From: Aquificota bacterium
Lineage (GTDB): Bacteria > Thermosulfidibacterota > Thermosulfidibacteria > Thermosulfidibacterales > B14-G1
Assembly: GCA_015486015.1 (NCBI GenBank)
Contig: WFSL01000008.1
Location: 1 to 30,422 of the forward strand
Direction of reading: 5' to 3'
DNA length: 30,422 bases
The notes under the pieces: generated by a model
The model's database searches: none
Told to the model about the DNA's origin: nothing
The model's input: the letters and a program-made list of their open reading frames with translations, nothing else
Shown here: in pieces, positions 16,757 to 24,772 of the stretch
How the letters are laid out: every line of letters starts with the position of its first letter
Position numbering within the stretch: the stretch's first letter is position 1
Translations under genes and position numbers: made by a program

Positions 16757-17676
16757 TCCTTCGGATCTGAAGGCACGAATGGCCATCTGGTGTCTGCCTT
16801 CCCCTCCAAGTATTCCTTGTAAACTCCCGGGCCCTCCCGTTTTTCCAGCAGTTGAAAATATATGGTAGAGAAGGCCTGAGACAAGGTATCCGATGTAGGT
16901 CTCCTTTTTCCTGCTATCATCTCCCTCCACCACGAAGAAGCAAAGGGACTTGGGAGACGCCTTATCCAGCGGGGAAGGGCCCTTTCTTCTCGCTTGGAGA
17001 GCCATTCCAATGCCATCCTCATCTCACCCAACATGAGCCGTAGGGTAGGTATGGCCGCCCCGCATTCCCCCTCTTTGGCCAGTACAGAGGCCACCTGCCA
17101 TTGCACTCCCCTTGTCCAACCCCCTTTGTAAAACTCCCATGAGGGTCCCACCTTACTGAGCAGATGGCTGGCCACCTCGTGAGCACAATATGAGAGGAAC
17201 CGAGCTCGAGGAAGATCGTAGATCACTATTTCCCCTGCGCCCAGGTAATAGGACCCCTGATCCATATATTCCCCTATCCTCTTATACATTGTCCATGGAA
17301 GGGGGAGAAAGAGAACTATGGGCAAGACGCAGTAGTAGCCCTCTGTTATAGAGATAGCACCTGCCTTGACCATGCACACCACCACCACCGACATGGCACT
17401 CAATACCATGCCCAGGCCTATAGAGAGGTTGCGGAACTTTCTCTTCTTCTCAGATATGGCCGGGTAAAAGATCAATCTGGGCATTTGTTGTCGTAGACCG
17501 ATCACTTTCTCAGTAGCGCTAACAACCTGCCGAAAGAGCCTTTCTGCCTCTTCAGCCTTTACGCCCCCCTCGCACTTGGGGATGGTCTCCTTCAATGAGG
17601 CGTAATACTCCCACCTCTCATGAGTAAGGGAAAGGAGAGTGTCCCACTGGCTAAGGAGTTGTTCAGCGATACTCAT
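16750..17676 (-). CDS. Two-segment membrane protein with a degenerate HExxH site; paralogue of the gene at 21974
   Basis: 308 residues from the ATG that overlaps the HD-GYP stop (ATGA). The order is a soluble N-terminal helical region (1-80), two membrane segments (about 83-103 and 112-130), then a C-terminal domain with CAHEVASHLL (164-173) and KGGWTRGVQWQV (184-195). It aligns along its length with the 308-residue protein at 21974-22900: shared patterns are SQWDxLLSL, FLSxCAHExAxH, GWxRxxQxxV, PTLxLxxGE and LPxWxxRxxSPF. In that paralogue the site is HEMAH with a downstream Glu in EGW; here the second His is Ser170 and the Glu is Gly185. A zinc peptidase of the usual kind would be dead. I know no name for this family. 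Confidence 0.85.
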   Translation of the reverse strand: MSIAEQLLSQWDTLLSLTHERWEYYASLKETIPKCEGGVKAEEAERLFRQVVSATEKVIGLRQQMPRLIFYPAISEKKRKFRNLSIGLGMVLSAMSVVVVCMVKAGAISITEGYYCVLPIVLFLPLPWTMYKRIGEYMDQGSYYLGAGEIVIYDLPRARFLSYCAHEVASHLLSKVGPSWEFYKGGWTRGVQWQVASVLAKEGECGAAIPTLRLMLGEMRMALEWLSKREERALPRWIRRLPSPFASSWWREMIAGKRRPTSDTLSQAFSTIYFQLLEKREGPGVYKEYLEGKADTRWPFVPSDPKEW

Positions 17677-19028
17677 TGCTCCTCGATGGGACAAAGGGCC
17701 AGCTTTGTGGGATCCAAGCCCACATTCCATAGTGATTGGTTAGAGACCCCAGCCACGGTTACGTCAGTCCCTTTAAGGTCCATCCTCTTGGGGGGCAGAG
17801 GCCTTCCATCACTGTTTGCCGCCAAGACCACCACGGGTTTATCGAAATAAGGGGCATGGGACGGCATTTCCACCACAACTCCCCACTCCCCAGTGCTGAG
17901 CTTTACTATGGATCCCACGGGATAGAATCCCATTACATTGAAAAAGACCTTAACCAATATAGGATCGAACCTCACCCCTGCGTTGTCAAGCAGATACTGC
18001 ATGGCTTCCATAGGCGAAAATGTCCTCTTGTGGTACACCCTGGGGGTAGTCACAGCGTCATAGAAATCTGCAATGTGAATTATTCCAGCCATTAATGGGG
18101 TCTCCCTTGTCCTAAGCCACTCCGGGTAACCATAATAGTTCATACCTAAGTGGTGCTCCACCACAGGTTCGAGGATAAGAGAGGTCTCTTTGCTGATTCC
18201 CCAGTTTTTGAGCACAATGAGCGATCCTATAACGGGATGGCGCCTCACCAGCTTCCATTCACTATCATCAAGCTTACTGGGTTTATTAATGATTTCTATG
18301 GGCACCTTGACCTTTCCGATGTCATGCATCAATGCCCCTGCACCTAAGGAGACAAGGAGCCTCCTTTCCATGCCTATCCTTAGCCCCATGGCAAGGGAGA
18401 GGATCGCCACATTGAGGCAGTGGTTATATGTATAATTATCATAGTTTTTGATAATGGTTAGTCCCAAAAGGGCCTCTTCAGAGTGTCTCAGGAGATCCAA
18501 CAGATATGAGGCTGCCGCCTTCATCTTGACTGGGGAGACCTCCCCAGTCTCAAAGAAAGATCTTACCACCTTTATGGTGTGGAAATAGAGTTTTCTGGCC
18601 TTCTCCCTTACCCACTCCTTAGAGTCCTCGGGCGAGGGCCTAACAACGATTCCTGCGATCCCTTCCCTGTCCATTAGGCTCACCAGCTCTTCATAGTCCG
18701 TAGCCTTGGCCATTGCACTAAAAAAGCCATAGAGGTGCTCCTTCTCAACGAGCCCCCCAAGACACTCCACCTCCCCTACCCCCAGGGTATTAAACGATTG
18801 AATCAGGAGCCTAAGGAAAAGGTAGTTAGCTGCCGTAATTCCCACTCTATCGGAATTCACGTATAAATAACCCTTGTTCACCTCAATAATGAGTCCGTCA
18901 TGCTCCCCTATGAATTCCATGAGACTTTCCACCCCCTGGGATATGAGGGGATGCTCCTTAGGATACACCAAAACGTTTCTCAGTATCCTCAGAAAGAGCA
19001 TGCAGACATCCTCACAGCTGATAGACAT
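17673..19028 (-). CDS. HD-GYP domain protein (putative cyclic-di-GMP phosphodiesterase)
   Basis: 451 residues. The HD-GYP domain (about residues 165-360) shows YNHCLNVA, the HD pair in GALMHDIGKVKVPIEIINKPSKL, RRHPVIGSLIV, and HHLGMNYYGYP. The Glu that usually follows the second HH is Leu here. Such enzymes hydrolyse cyclic-di-GMP, and the C-terminal 100 residues look like a beta-rich extension. Residues 1-120 resemble the N-terminus of the HEAT-repeat protein encoded just upstream (LVYPKEHPLI pattern, then a strand-rich region and a closing GLxxxEL helix). The ATG overlaps the previous stop (TGATG) and its own stop overlaps the next start (ATGA). Signalling role is well supported; activity is inferred from motifs. 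Confidence 0.9.
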   Translation of the reverse strand: MSISCEDVCMLFLRILRNVLVYPKEHPLISQGVESLMEFIGEHDGLIIEVNKGYLYVNSDRVGITAANYLFLRLLIQSFNTLGVGEVECLGGLVEKEHLYGFFSAMAKATDYEELVSLMDREGIAGIVVRPSPEDSKEWVREKARKLYFHTIKVVRSFFETGEVSPVKMKAAASYLLDLLRHSEEALLGLTIIKNYDNYTYNHCLNVAILSLAMGLRIGMERRLLVSLGAGALMHDIGKVKVPIEIINKPSKLDDSEWKLVRRHPVIGSLIVLKNWGISKETSLILEPVVEHHLGMNYYGYPEWLRTRETPLMAGIIHIADFYDAVTTPRVYHKRTFSPMEAMQYLLDNAGVRFDPILVKVFFNVMGFYPVGSIVKLSTGEWGVVVEMPSHAPYFDKPVVVLAANSDGRPLPPKRMDLKGTDVTVAGVSNQSLWNVGLDPTKLALCPIEEQ

Positions 19029-20611
19029 CACTGGATCCCCTCCCGCGCTTCAAGGACAGACTCCCACACCTTCTCCGCCCCCTTGTTCTCAGATCCCTTC
19101 ACCAGCATCTTTGTTTCTCCCACCCCTATACCGCCAGCATCTATTGCCACATTAAGGGCTATCCCAACAGTCTCCCTCCACTTCTTTCTCATCTTCCATC
19201 CTGGCACCATGGCGAGTAGATCTCGTAATGCTTGTTTAAATGCTTCTTCACTGGAGGCCAGAAGGGCTATGAAGAAGAAGCGCCTCTCCAGATAGTCCCT
19301 GGAAAAGAAATCGCTCTCCGAGAGTTCCTGGTAAAGCATAGGTGCCAGCGATGGCACCCCACCCACCTCGTTTATGGCGTCTAAGAGAAGCACCCGGAAT
19401 GCTGGGCCCCCGTCTTTGAAAAACCTTTCTACAAGCCCACTTAGGGTAGAAGGGTCTATCCTGAGCATCGCTTTCACGGCAGCCCGCCTTATGGCCTCCT
19501 CCTCCGAATCGAGGGCCACCTCTAAAAGTCTTCTGACCTCCTCCTCTCGGAGGTCCCATGTGAGATCTACAATCTCTCTTTTCCCCTTTGGCCCCGCTTT
19601 AGTGAAAAATGAAACAAGGAGCCCAGGGAGTGCCTCTGCCTTTTTCTTTATCAGCTCCACAAGGGCCTTCTTTACCTCCTCTCTCTTCTCTTCCTCCAAC
19701 CAGCCTAATAGTCTATCTGTATGGGGAGGATCCAACCTGAGGAGCAGTTCTTTCAGCGCACCCCCCCAGGATGGAGAGTAGTGTTTTCTAATAAGATCCA
19801 GGGCAGCAGGAGAGCCAAGAGAGGTCATAAAGGCGTCCAAGAGGTCTATCCTCTTCTGGTCCAGTTTCCCTTCCTCTCTCATATCTGCAAGGCGTCTCAA
19901 TAGGTTTAGAACAACCCATGGGTCTCCAAGGATCAGTGACTCCATGGCAAAGTGTTCCAAACTCCTCATAATATCCGCAGCAAGCCCCTGATATTCCTCC
20001 ATGGCGAAGACAGAGAGGACGGTATCCAAGTAGATAGAGAGATGGTCCCTTTCTGACTCTCGCCTCAACGCCTCTTCTATGTATGCTGTATCCTCAGGAG
20101 TGAGGGCGAGGCCCTTCAACACCTCTCCCGAGTAAGGGGGCTCAAACTCTTCAAAGATGTAAGATTCCTTCGGAGGAGACCACTCCTCCTTACCAGGTAT
20201 CTCCACCTCCTCCGCAAGTAAAAGGTACTCTGCCACCTCAAGAACGACGTGGGGAAGGTCTTCCTCTAATAAGTAGTACAGGAGGTCGCTGGACCTGTTC
20301 ACCAACAGAGAGATGAAGGTATCCAGTTCCTTTGTAGTCAGGCCTGGCAAAAAGGTAACCCCCCGAATTCCGTTCTTATAAAGCACCCATGGAAAAGGAT
20401 CTTCCTTTTCCCCTTTAAGGAGTTCCTCTCCCGATTCATCGAGCACCCTCAGCTCTTCCACTTGAAGCCCCACCTTCCCCATCTTCAGGTGAGAAGAAAG
20501 GGTTTCAAATAGGCGGGATAGGAAAAGCTGCCGCATTTCATGTCCGAGGGGGTAGCTTTGATAAGTCCTGCATGCCCTTACCAAAAGGCCCGCCGTGTTT
20601 GAGATTCCCAT
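19028..20611 (-). CDS. HEAT-repeat protein, first gene of the HD-GYP operon
   Basis: 527 residues, soluble, strongly acidic and helical. The N-terminal 110 residues (ACRTYQSYPLGHEM, then strands, then GLTTKELDTFISLLVN) look like the N-terminus of the downstream HD-GYP protein. From about residue 190 onward it consists of helical pairs of HEAT/armadillo type, for example DSEEEAIRRAAVKAMLRIDP and PAFRVLLLDAINEVGG. No enzymatic motif is visible, so a scaffold or protein-binding role is likely. GGAGGTGG lies seven bases ahead of the ATG. Its promoter must lie in or near the 65-base gap shared with the divergent aminopeptidase gene. It starts a chain of five overlapping genes ending in tlyA. Confidence 0.82.
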   Translation of the reverse strand: MGISNTAGLLVRACRTYQSYPLGHEMRQLFLSRLFETLSSHLKMGKVGLQVEELRVLDESGEELLKGEKEDPFPWVLYKNGIRGVTFLPGLTTKELDTFISLLVNRSSDLLYYLLEEDLPHVVLEVAEYLLLAEEVEIPGKEEWSPPKESYIFEEFEPPYSGEVLKGLALTPEDTAYIEEALRRESERDHLSIYLDTVLSVFAMEEYQGLAADIMRSLEHFAMESLILGDPWVVLNLLRRLADMREEGKLDQKRIDLLDAFMTSLGSPAALDLIRKHYSPSWGGALKELLLRLDPPHTDRLLGWLEEEKREEVKKALVELIKKKAEALPGLLVSFFTKAGPKGKREIVDLTWDLREEEVRRLLEVALDSEEEAIRRAAVKAMLRIDPSTLSGLVERFFKDGGPAFRVLLLDAINEVGGVPSLAPMLYQELSESDFFSRDYLERRFFFIALLASSEEAFKQALRDLLAMVPGWKMRKKWRETVGIALNVAIDAGGIGVGETKMLVKGSENKGAEKVWESVLEAREGIQ

Positions 20612-20614
20612 TTA

Positions 20615-20643
20615 TTGCCACCTCCAGTGTAATTACTTATAAT
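20615..20643 (+). promoter_or_regulatory. Strong-looking sigma-70-type promoter for the aminopeptidase gene
   Basis: TTGCCA (20615-20620), a 17-base spacer and a perfect TATAAT (20638-20643) lie 34 bases before the ATG at 20677. The -35 box overlaps the leader of the divergent HEAT-repeat gene, so the two arms may be coordinately regulated from this 65-base gap. Confidence 0.6.
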
Positions 20644-20676
20644 AAAATTTCAAAAAATAGCTCAAGGAGGAAATTG

Positions 20677-21885
20677 ATGGAAGAAGCCTTATTAAGGGAG
20701 GTGCTTTCCTCATTTACTCCTTTTGTACCCGAGGAGGACCTCAGACACCGCTTGGACCGCTTCAAGAGGCTAATGGTTGAAGAGGGTTTCTCGGGCGCTA
20801 TCCTTTTTCATCCTCCTGATCTTTACTACTTAGCAGGTAGCAGGCAGGAGGGAATCCTTTTTGTAGACCCTGCAAAGGAGCCCATATATTGTGTCCAGAA
20901 GTATCCAGCCAGGGCGCGAACAGAATCGCCCTGGGAAGTGATCCCCATCAGGAGCATGAGGGAACTACCCCACCACCTTTCTTTGGAAGGGAAAGTGGGA
21001 ACCGAGATGGATCTTATTCCACATAATATGTTTCAGAGGCTTTCTAAAATCTTTGACCACAAGGAGTGGGGGGATATCTCACCTCTGATTAGGGCGTGCA
21101 AGGCGGTGAAGACCGATTGGGAGGTGGCGACCCTGAGAAAGGCGGGAAATCTTGTAGTCCAGGGATATCTGAAGGCTTTGGATATACTTGAGGAGGGCAT
21201 TACAGAGGTAGAACTGGCCAGCAGAGTGGGAACAGAGATGAGGATCCTGGGACACGAGGGTGGAGAGACTATGAGGGGCGGGAGAATGGATGGTTTTTTA
21301 GGCCATATCCTTTCTGGATATGCAGCCACTATCCCCAGCTATATGAACGCACCCCTCAATGGGATAGGTCTTTCACCATCTGTACCTGTAGGCCCAAGCA
21401 TGAAGAGGATCGCCCGCGGGGAGGCGGTAGTGTTTGACTTCTTTGCCACTTCTATGGGCTATCTGGTGGACATGACCAGGACATGCTGCTTGGGACCTGC
21501 GCCTCAGAAGATGAGAGATGCTTATAGTGTACTAATAGATATCCACACCTACCTTCGTGAGCATCTTAAGCCGGGGAAGGGGACCTTGGAGATATACAAC
21601 AGCGTACTGAAGATAGCTGATAAATCCCCTTTCAAAGACCACTTCATGGGGTATGGGGACTATAGGGTGAACTTCATAGGCCATGGGGTAGGTACAGAGA
21701 TTGATGAGTACCCCTTCATAGCCAGAGGGCTGGAAATGGAGCTGAAGGAGCATATGGTGGTGGCTGTGGAGCCCAAGTTCCTTTTTCCTCAAGAGGGAGC
21801 TGTGGGTTTGGAGAACACCTACCTCATCACACCTGAGGGTGCCGAAAGTCTCACCCCTGCCCCAGAGGAATTTTGGGAAAAGTAA
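20677..21885 (+). CDS. M24-family aminopeptidase (Xaa-Pro aminopeptidase-like)
   Basis: 402 residues. The C-terminal pita-bread domain has all five metal ligands in order: the Asp pair in VVFDFFATSMGYLVDMTRTC, His in GHGVGTEIDEYPFI, and the two Glu in VAVEPKFLFP and GLENTYLIT. The N-terminal creatinase-like domain (residues about 20-160) includes GAILFHPPDLYYLAGSRQ. It probably removes N-terminal residues next to proline in the cytoplasm. The ATG at 20677 has an ideal AAGGAGG ahead; extending upstream to 20572 would cross the promoter. It opens the right-hand arm that continues with the membrane peptidase-like gene and tyrS. M24 family is certain; the exact specificity is not. Confidence 0.92.
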   Translation: MEEALLREVLSSFTPFVPEEDLRHRLDRFKRLMVEEGFSGAILFHPPDLYYLAGSRQEGILFVDPAKEPIYCVQKYPARARTESPWEVIPIRSMRELPHHLSLEGKVGTEMDLIPHNMFQRLSKIFDHKEWGDISPLIRACKAVKTDWEVATLRKAGNLVVQGYLKALDILEEGITEVELASRVGTEMRILGHEGGETMRGGRMDGFLGHILSGYAATIPSYMNAPLNGIGLSPSVPVGPSMKRIARGEAVVFDFFATSMGYLVDMTRTCCLGPAPQKMRDAYSVLIDIHTYLREHLKPGKGTLEIYNSVLKIADKSPFKDHFMGYGDYRVNFIGHGVGTEIDEYPFIARGLEMELKEHMVVAVEPKFLFPQEGAVGLENTYLITPEGAESLTPAPEEFWEK

Positions 21886-21941
21886 GGCTCAGTGAGGGAA
21901 GGGACAAGCTGGTGGGTCCTTCACCTTAATGCCACTTCTTC

Positions 21942-21956
21942 TTAAGGGTTCCTTAA
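21942..21956 (+). terminator. Small hairpin after the aminopeptidase gene
   Basis: TTAAGG-gtt-CCTTAA forms a perfect six-pair stem followed by an AT-rich stretch (ATAATAATT) rather than a T-run. It lies 57 bases after the aminopeptidase stop and 18 before the next gene. It could be a weak terminator or part of the leader of the next gene. Confidence 0.25.
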
Positions 21957-21973
21957 ATAATAATTGAATTCCT

Positions 21974-22900
21974 TTGCTGTGGAGGAAAGAAGAGACGGGG
22001 CCAAAAAGCGTTTCTGACGCCAAGGAATTAGTGGGGAGCCAGTGGGATGGCCTCCTCTCTCTCCTGAGGAGGTACAACCATTTGCTTAAGAGAGAAGAGG
22101 GCCGATATCCTAAGGGATCAAGAACCACCCCGGAGAAGGCAGAGGAGTTCTTCAGAAAGGTGCATCTTGAGATGAAAAACCTCACAGGGGGAGCTGTGCC
22201 TCATCCTGAACTCAGATTTTCACCCTACCACAGGCGACTTGAGAAAAGTATTTTGATATTTTTCTTCACTATTGTCTGCGTAGCAGGGCTCCTCTTTTAC
22301 ATGGTGCTTTTGGCGCACTCAGCAGGCCTAATTACGAGGTGTGAAGCAGTGCCTCTTCTCCTCTTTATAGGCAGCCTCCTGTACATCCCTGTACCTGTTT
22401 ATCGAAGGACGAGGATCAATATGGAACATAGCTGCTGCTATATGAGGATAGGAGGGGGGCGTATTGTAATGGGGGATATGAGGGAGGGGATGTTCCTTTC
22501 ATTCTGTGCCCATGAGATGGCCCATCACTTCCTTAGGGAGAAGGGAAAGGAAGGTGGGCTTTGGAGTGAGGGGTGGGCAAGGATGGCGCAGCTCAGGGTT
22601 TCAGAGGTCCTTTCCAAGGTCTACCGGGTGGATGCTCTCACGCCCACCCTCTCTCTATTGGTGGGGGAGCTGAAGGAGGCGCTGATCCTTACTAAGGGAG
22701 AGAGGCAACTTCCCCATTGGGTGAAAAGGGTAAGATCGCCCTTCCATACCTCTGGCCTTGCGAGGTGGATCAAGGGAGAGCCGGGGCATTCCAAAGGGGA
22801 ACTCCTTAAACACGCCTTGGGCACCGCCATCCTCGCCCTAACGGTTGAAGCCAAAGGTGATGAAGTGTTTAAGAGCCCCTTCATTGGTCACAACCCTTGA
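21974..22900 (+). CDS. Putative membrane-anchored HExxH metallopeptidase; paralogue of the gene at 16750-17676
   Basis: About 308 residues: an N-terminal helical region, two membrane segments (about residues 92-115 and 124-142), then a C-terminal domain with CAHEMAHHFL (zinc motif H180-E181-x-x-H184) and, 15 residues after H184, E199 in SEGWARM, a plausible third ligand of gluzincin type. The rest matches the degenerate paralogue in length and pattern (SQWDxLLSL, PTLxLxxGE, LPxWxxRxxSPF). It does not resemble HtpX closely, and I cannot assign it to a named peptidase family. The start is uncertain: the frame opens with TTG at 21974 without a ribosome binding site, while GGAGG at 21981-21985 has no ordinary start codon at the right distance. 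Peptidase activity is inference. Confidence 0.78.
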   Translation: MLWRKEETGPKSVSDAKELVGSQWDGLLSLLRRYNHLLKREEGRYPKGSRTTPEKAEEFFRKVHLEMKNLTGGAVPHPELRFSPYHRRLEKSILIFFFTIVCVAGLLFYMVLLAHSAGLITRCEAVPLLLFIGSLLYIPVPVYRRTRINMEHSCCYMRIGGGRIVMGDMREGMFLSFCAHEMAHHFLREKGKEGGLWSEGWARMAQLRVSEVLSKVYRVDALTPTLSLLVGELKEALILTKGERQLPHWVKRVRSPFHTSGLARWIKGEPGHSKGELLKHALGTAILALTVEAKGDEVFKSPFIGHNP

Positions 22901-23004
22901 AATGGCGCAAAGACATCTTGTAGTATTTTGCAAAAATGAGAGCCTGCGTGCACTTAAGAAACTCAGCCTTTCCTTGAAGCGGCAAACATCTGTGCTGGAG
23001 GTGG

Positions 23005-24252
23005 GTGGTGGATATCAAGGAGGAGATGGAGCTGTTAAGAAAGGGCGTAGAGGAGATGGTCTCTGAAGAGGAGCTCTTTGAAAAGCTCGAGAAAAGCCGA
23101 AGAAAGGGTAGACCTCTAAAGGTGAAGGCGGGTTTTGATCCCACGGCCCCAGATCTTCATTTGGGCCATACCGTCCTTATTCAGAAACTGAAGCAATTTC
23201 AAGATCTGGGACACCAGGTCATTTTTCTCATTGGCGATTTTACGGGCCTGATAGGGGATCCTACGGGGCGTACTGAGACCAGGAGAGCTCTCACCCCCCA
23301 GGAGATCCAAGAAAACGCCAGCACCTATAAAGAGCAGGTCTTCAAGATACTGGATCCTGAAAAGACAGTGGTAGCATTTAACAGCGAATGGCTTTCTGCC
23401 TTGGGGGCCGAAGGCATGATGGAGCTTGCTGCCAAATACACCGTGGCCAGGATGTTAGAGAGGGACGACTTCAAGCATCGTTTCAAGGAAGGGATACCAG
23501 TTTACATTCATGAATTCCTTTATCCTCTGCTCCAGGGCTATGACTCGGTGGCTTTAGAGGCCGATGTGGAGTTGGGGGGGACTGATCAACGCTTCAATCT
23601 CCTTGTGGCCAGAGATATTCAGAGGGAGTACGGACAGGAACCTCAGGTGGTCATGATGCTCCCTATATTGGAAGGCCTGGATGGTGTGCACAAGATGTCC
23701 AAATCCATGGGGAACTACGTAGGTATCACTGAACCTCCCAGTGAGATGTTTGGCAAGCTCATGTCCATTTCTGACGAGCTCATGTGGAGATATTATGAGC
23801 TTTTATCGGATCTCCCTCCCGCTGAGATAAGGGCCAGGAGAGAGAGGGTGGCTAAGGGTGAGCTTCACCCCAAGCGGGCTAAAATGGACCTGGCCAAAGA
23901 AATAGTGGCCCGCTTTCATGATGAAGAGGCGGCCCAAAATGCCGAGGAGGAGTTTGAAAGGGTATTCAAGGATCGGCATCTCCCCTCAGAAATGCCTGAG
24001 TTCACCATTGTGTCTGAGAAAGAAGCAGTGTGGTTGCCCAGGGTCTTGACAGCCATTCGTTTTGCCCACTCTACGAGTGAGGCTATAAGGGCCATCCAGC
24101 AAGGAGGGGTGCGATGGGATGGGAAAAGGATTACCGACAAAGATAGAGAGATACCCTGCGACAAAGGGGAACACGTGCTCAAGTATGGGAAGAAACGCTT
24201 TGCCAAAATCCGCTTTGATGTGAGGAAGGGTGGGCAGAATAAGGAAGCCTAA
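23005..24252 (+). CDS. tyrS: Tyrosyl-tRNA synthetase
   Basis: Charges tRNA-Tyr with tyrosine. 415 residues. Class I signatures are HLGH (residues 52-55, the HIGH motif, in [14 protein letters not shown]) and KMSKS at 230-234. [29 protein letters not shown] and a C-terminal S4-like RNA-binding domain (about residues 350-410) complete the enzyme. The start is GTG: GGAGG at 22997-23001 suits GTG at 23005 or 23008. The 104-base gap upstream has no convincing T-box. The last 23 bases overlap the DUF4416 gene. Confidence 0.96.
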   Translation: MVDIKEEMELLRKGVEEMVSEEELFEKLEKSRRKGRPLKVKAGFDPTAPDLHLGHTVLIQKLKQFQDLGHQVIFLIGDFTGLIGDPTGRTETRRALTPQEIQENASTYKEQVFKILDPEKTVVAFNSEWLSALGAEGMMELAAKYTVARMLERDDFKHRFKEGIPVYIHEFLYPLLQGYDSVALEADVELGGTDQRFNLLVARDIQREYGQEPQVVMMLPILEGLDGVHKMSKSMGNYVGITEPPSEMFGKLMSISDELMWRYYELLSDLPPAEIRARRERVAKGELHPKRAKMDLAKEIVARFHDEEAAQNAEEEFERVFKDRHLPSEMPEFTIVSEKEAVWLPRVLTAIRFAHSTSEAIRAIQQGGVRWDGKRITDKDREIPCDKGEHVLKYGKKRFAKIRFDVRKGGQNKEA

Positions 24253-24772
24253 GCCAGCCCGTCTCATTTGTGCCTTTATGGGGTCACCTCATGGGCCATG
24301 GGGGACAGTAAAGGAGAGAATGGTGTCTCAGTTTGGTCCTGTAGCCTTGGAAAGCCCCTCTTACCCCTTCATCCATTCTCTGTACTATGTGCCCGAGATG
24401 GGGCGGGATCTCATCAAGTTCTTTTGGGCCTTTGCCAGGCCTTTCCCCATGGATAGCCTGATAGAGGCCAAGCTTTTCACCAATGCTCTGGAGGAGGAAC
24501 TGGGAGAATACAAGGATGGGAGGCTTCATCGTGTGGTGAACTTGGATCCGGGATACCTCACTGATGCCCAGTTGGTTCTGGCTACCACCAAGGGATATTC
24601 TCATAGGATTTATTTGGGCAGAGGGATATACGCCGAGGTGACTCTCGTTTATCGCCATGGGGCCTTTAGGCCCTTAGAATGGACCTACCCCGACTACCGG
24701 ATGCCCATGGTCATTAGCTTCCTGGAAGAGGTCAGGAAGGATCTCTTAGCTGAGAGACGACGTGGTGGTTGA
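24230..24772 (+). CDS. DUF4416 family protein
   Basis: 180 residues, soluble. Recognised by [10 protein letters not shown] near the start, then [56 protein letters not shown] and the closing [19 protein letters not shown]. These match the DUF4416 family, known mainly from deltaproteobacteria and other anaerobes and without an assigned function. It starts with GTG inside the tyrS 3' end and overlaps the next gene by 11 bases, so tyrS, DUF4416 and the rRNA methyltransferase are likely translated together. The linkage to two RNA-related genes is suggestive of a translation role, but only suggestive. Confidence 0.85.
   Translation: MGRIRKPKPARLICAFMGSPHGPWGTVKERMVSQFGPVALESPSYPFIHSLYYVPEMGRDLIKFFWAFARPFPMDSLIEAKLFTNALEEELGEYKDGRLHRVVNLDPGYLTDAQLVLATTKGYSHRIYLGRGIYAEVTLVYRHGAFRPLEWTYPDYRMPMVISFLEEVRKDLLAERRRGG

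Noticed and set aside
16757-17005. N-terminal extension of the aminomutase reading into the upstream gene
   Set aside because: The extra 83 residues lie wholly inside the conserved upstream gene, have no family resemblance and lack a ribosome binding site.
19374-19781. 135-codon open frame antisense to the HEAT-repeat gene
   Set aside because: It is a Ser-rich translation of the opposite strand of a clearly coding helical protein, with no independent evidence.
22901-23004. T-box leader for tyrS
   Set aside because: The gap is only 104 bases and lacks the T-box consensus and an antiterminator; the upstream gene is close.
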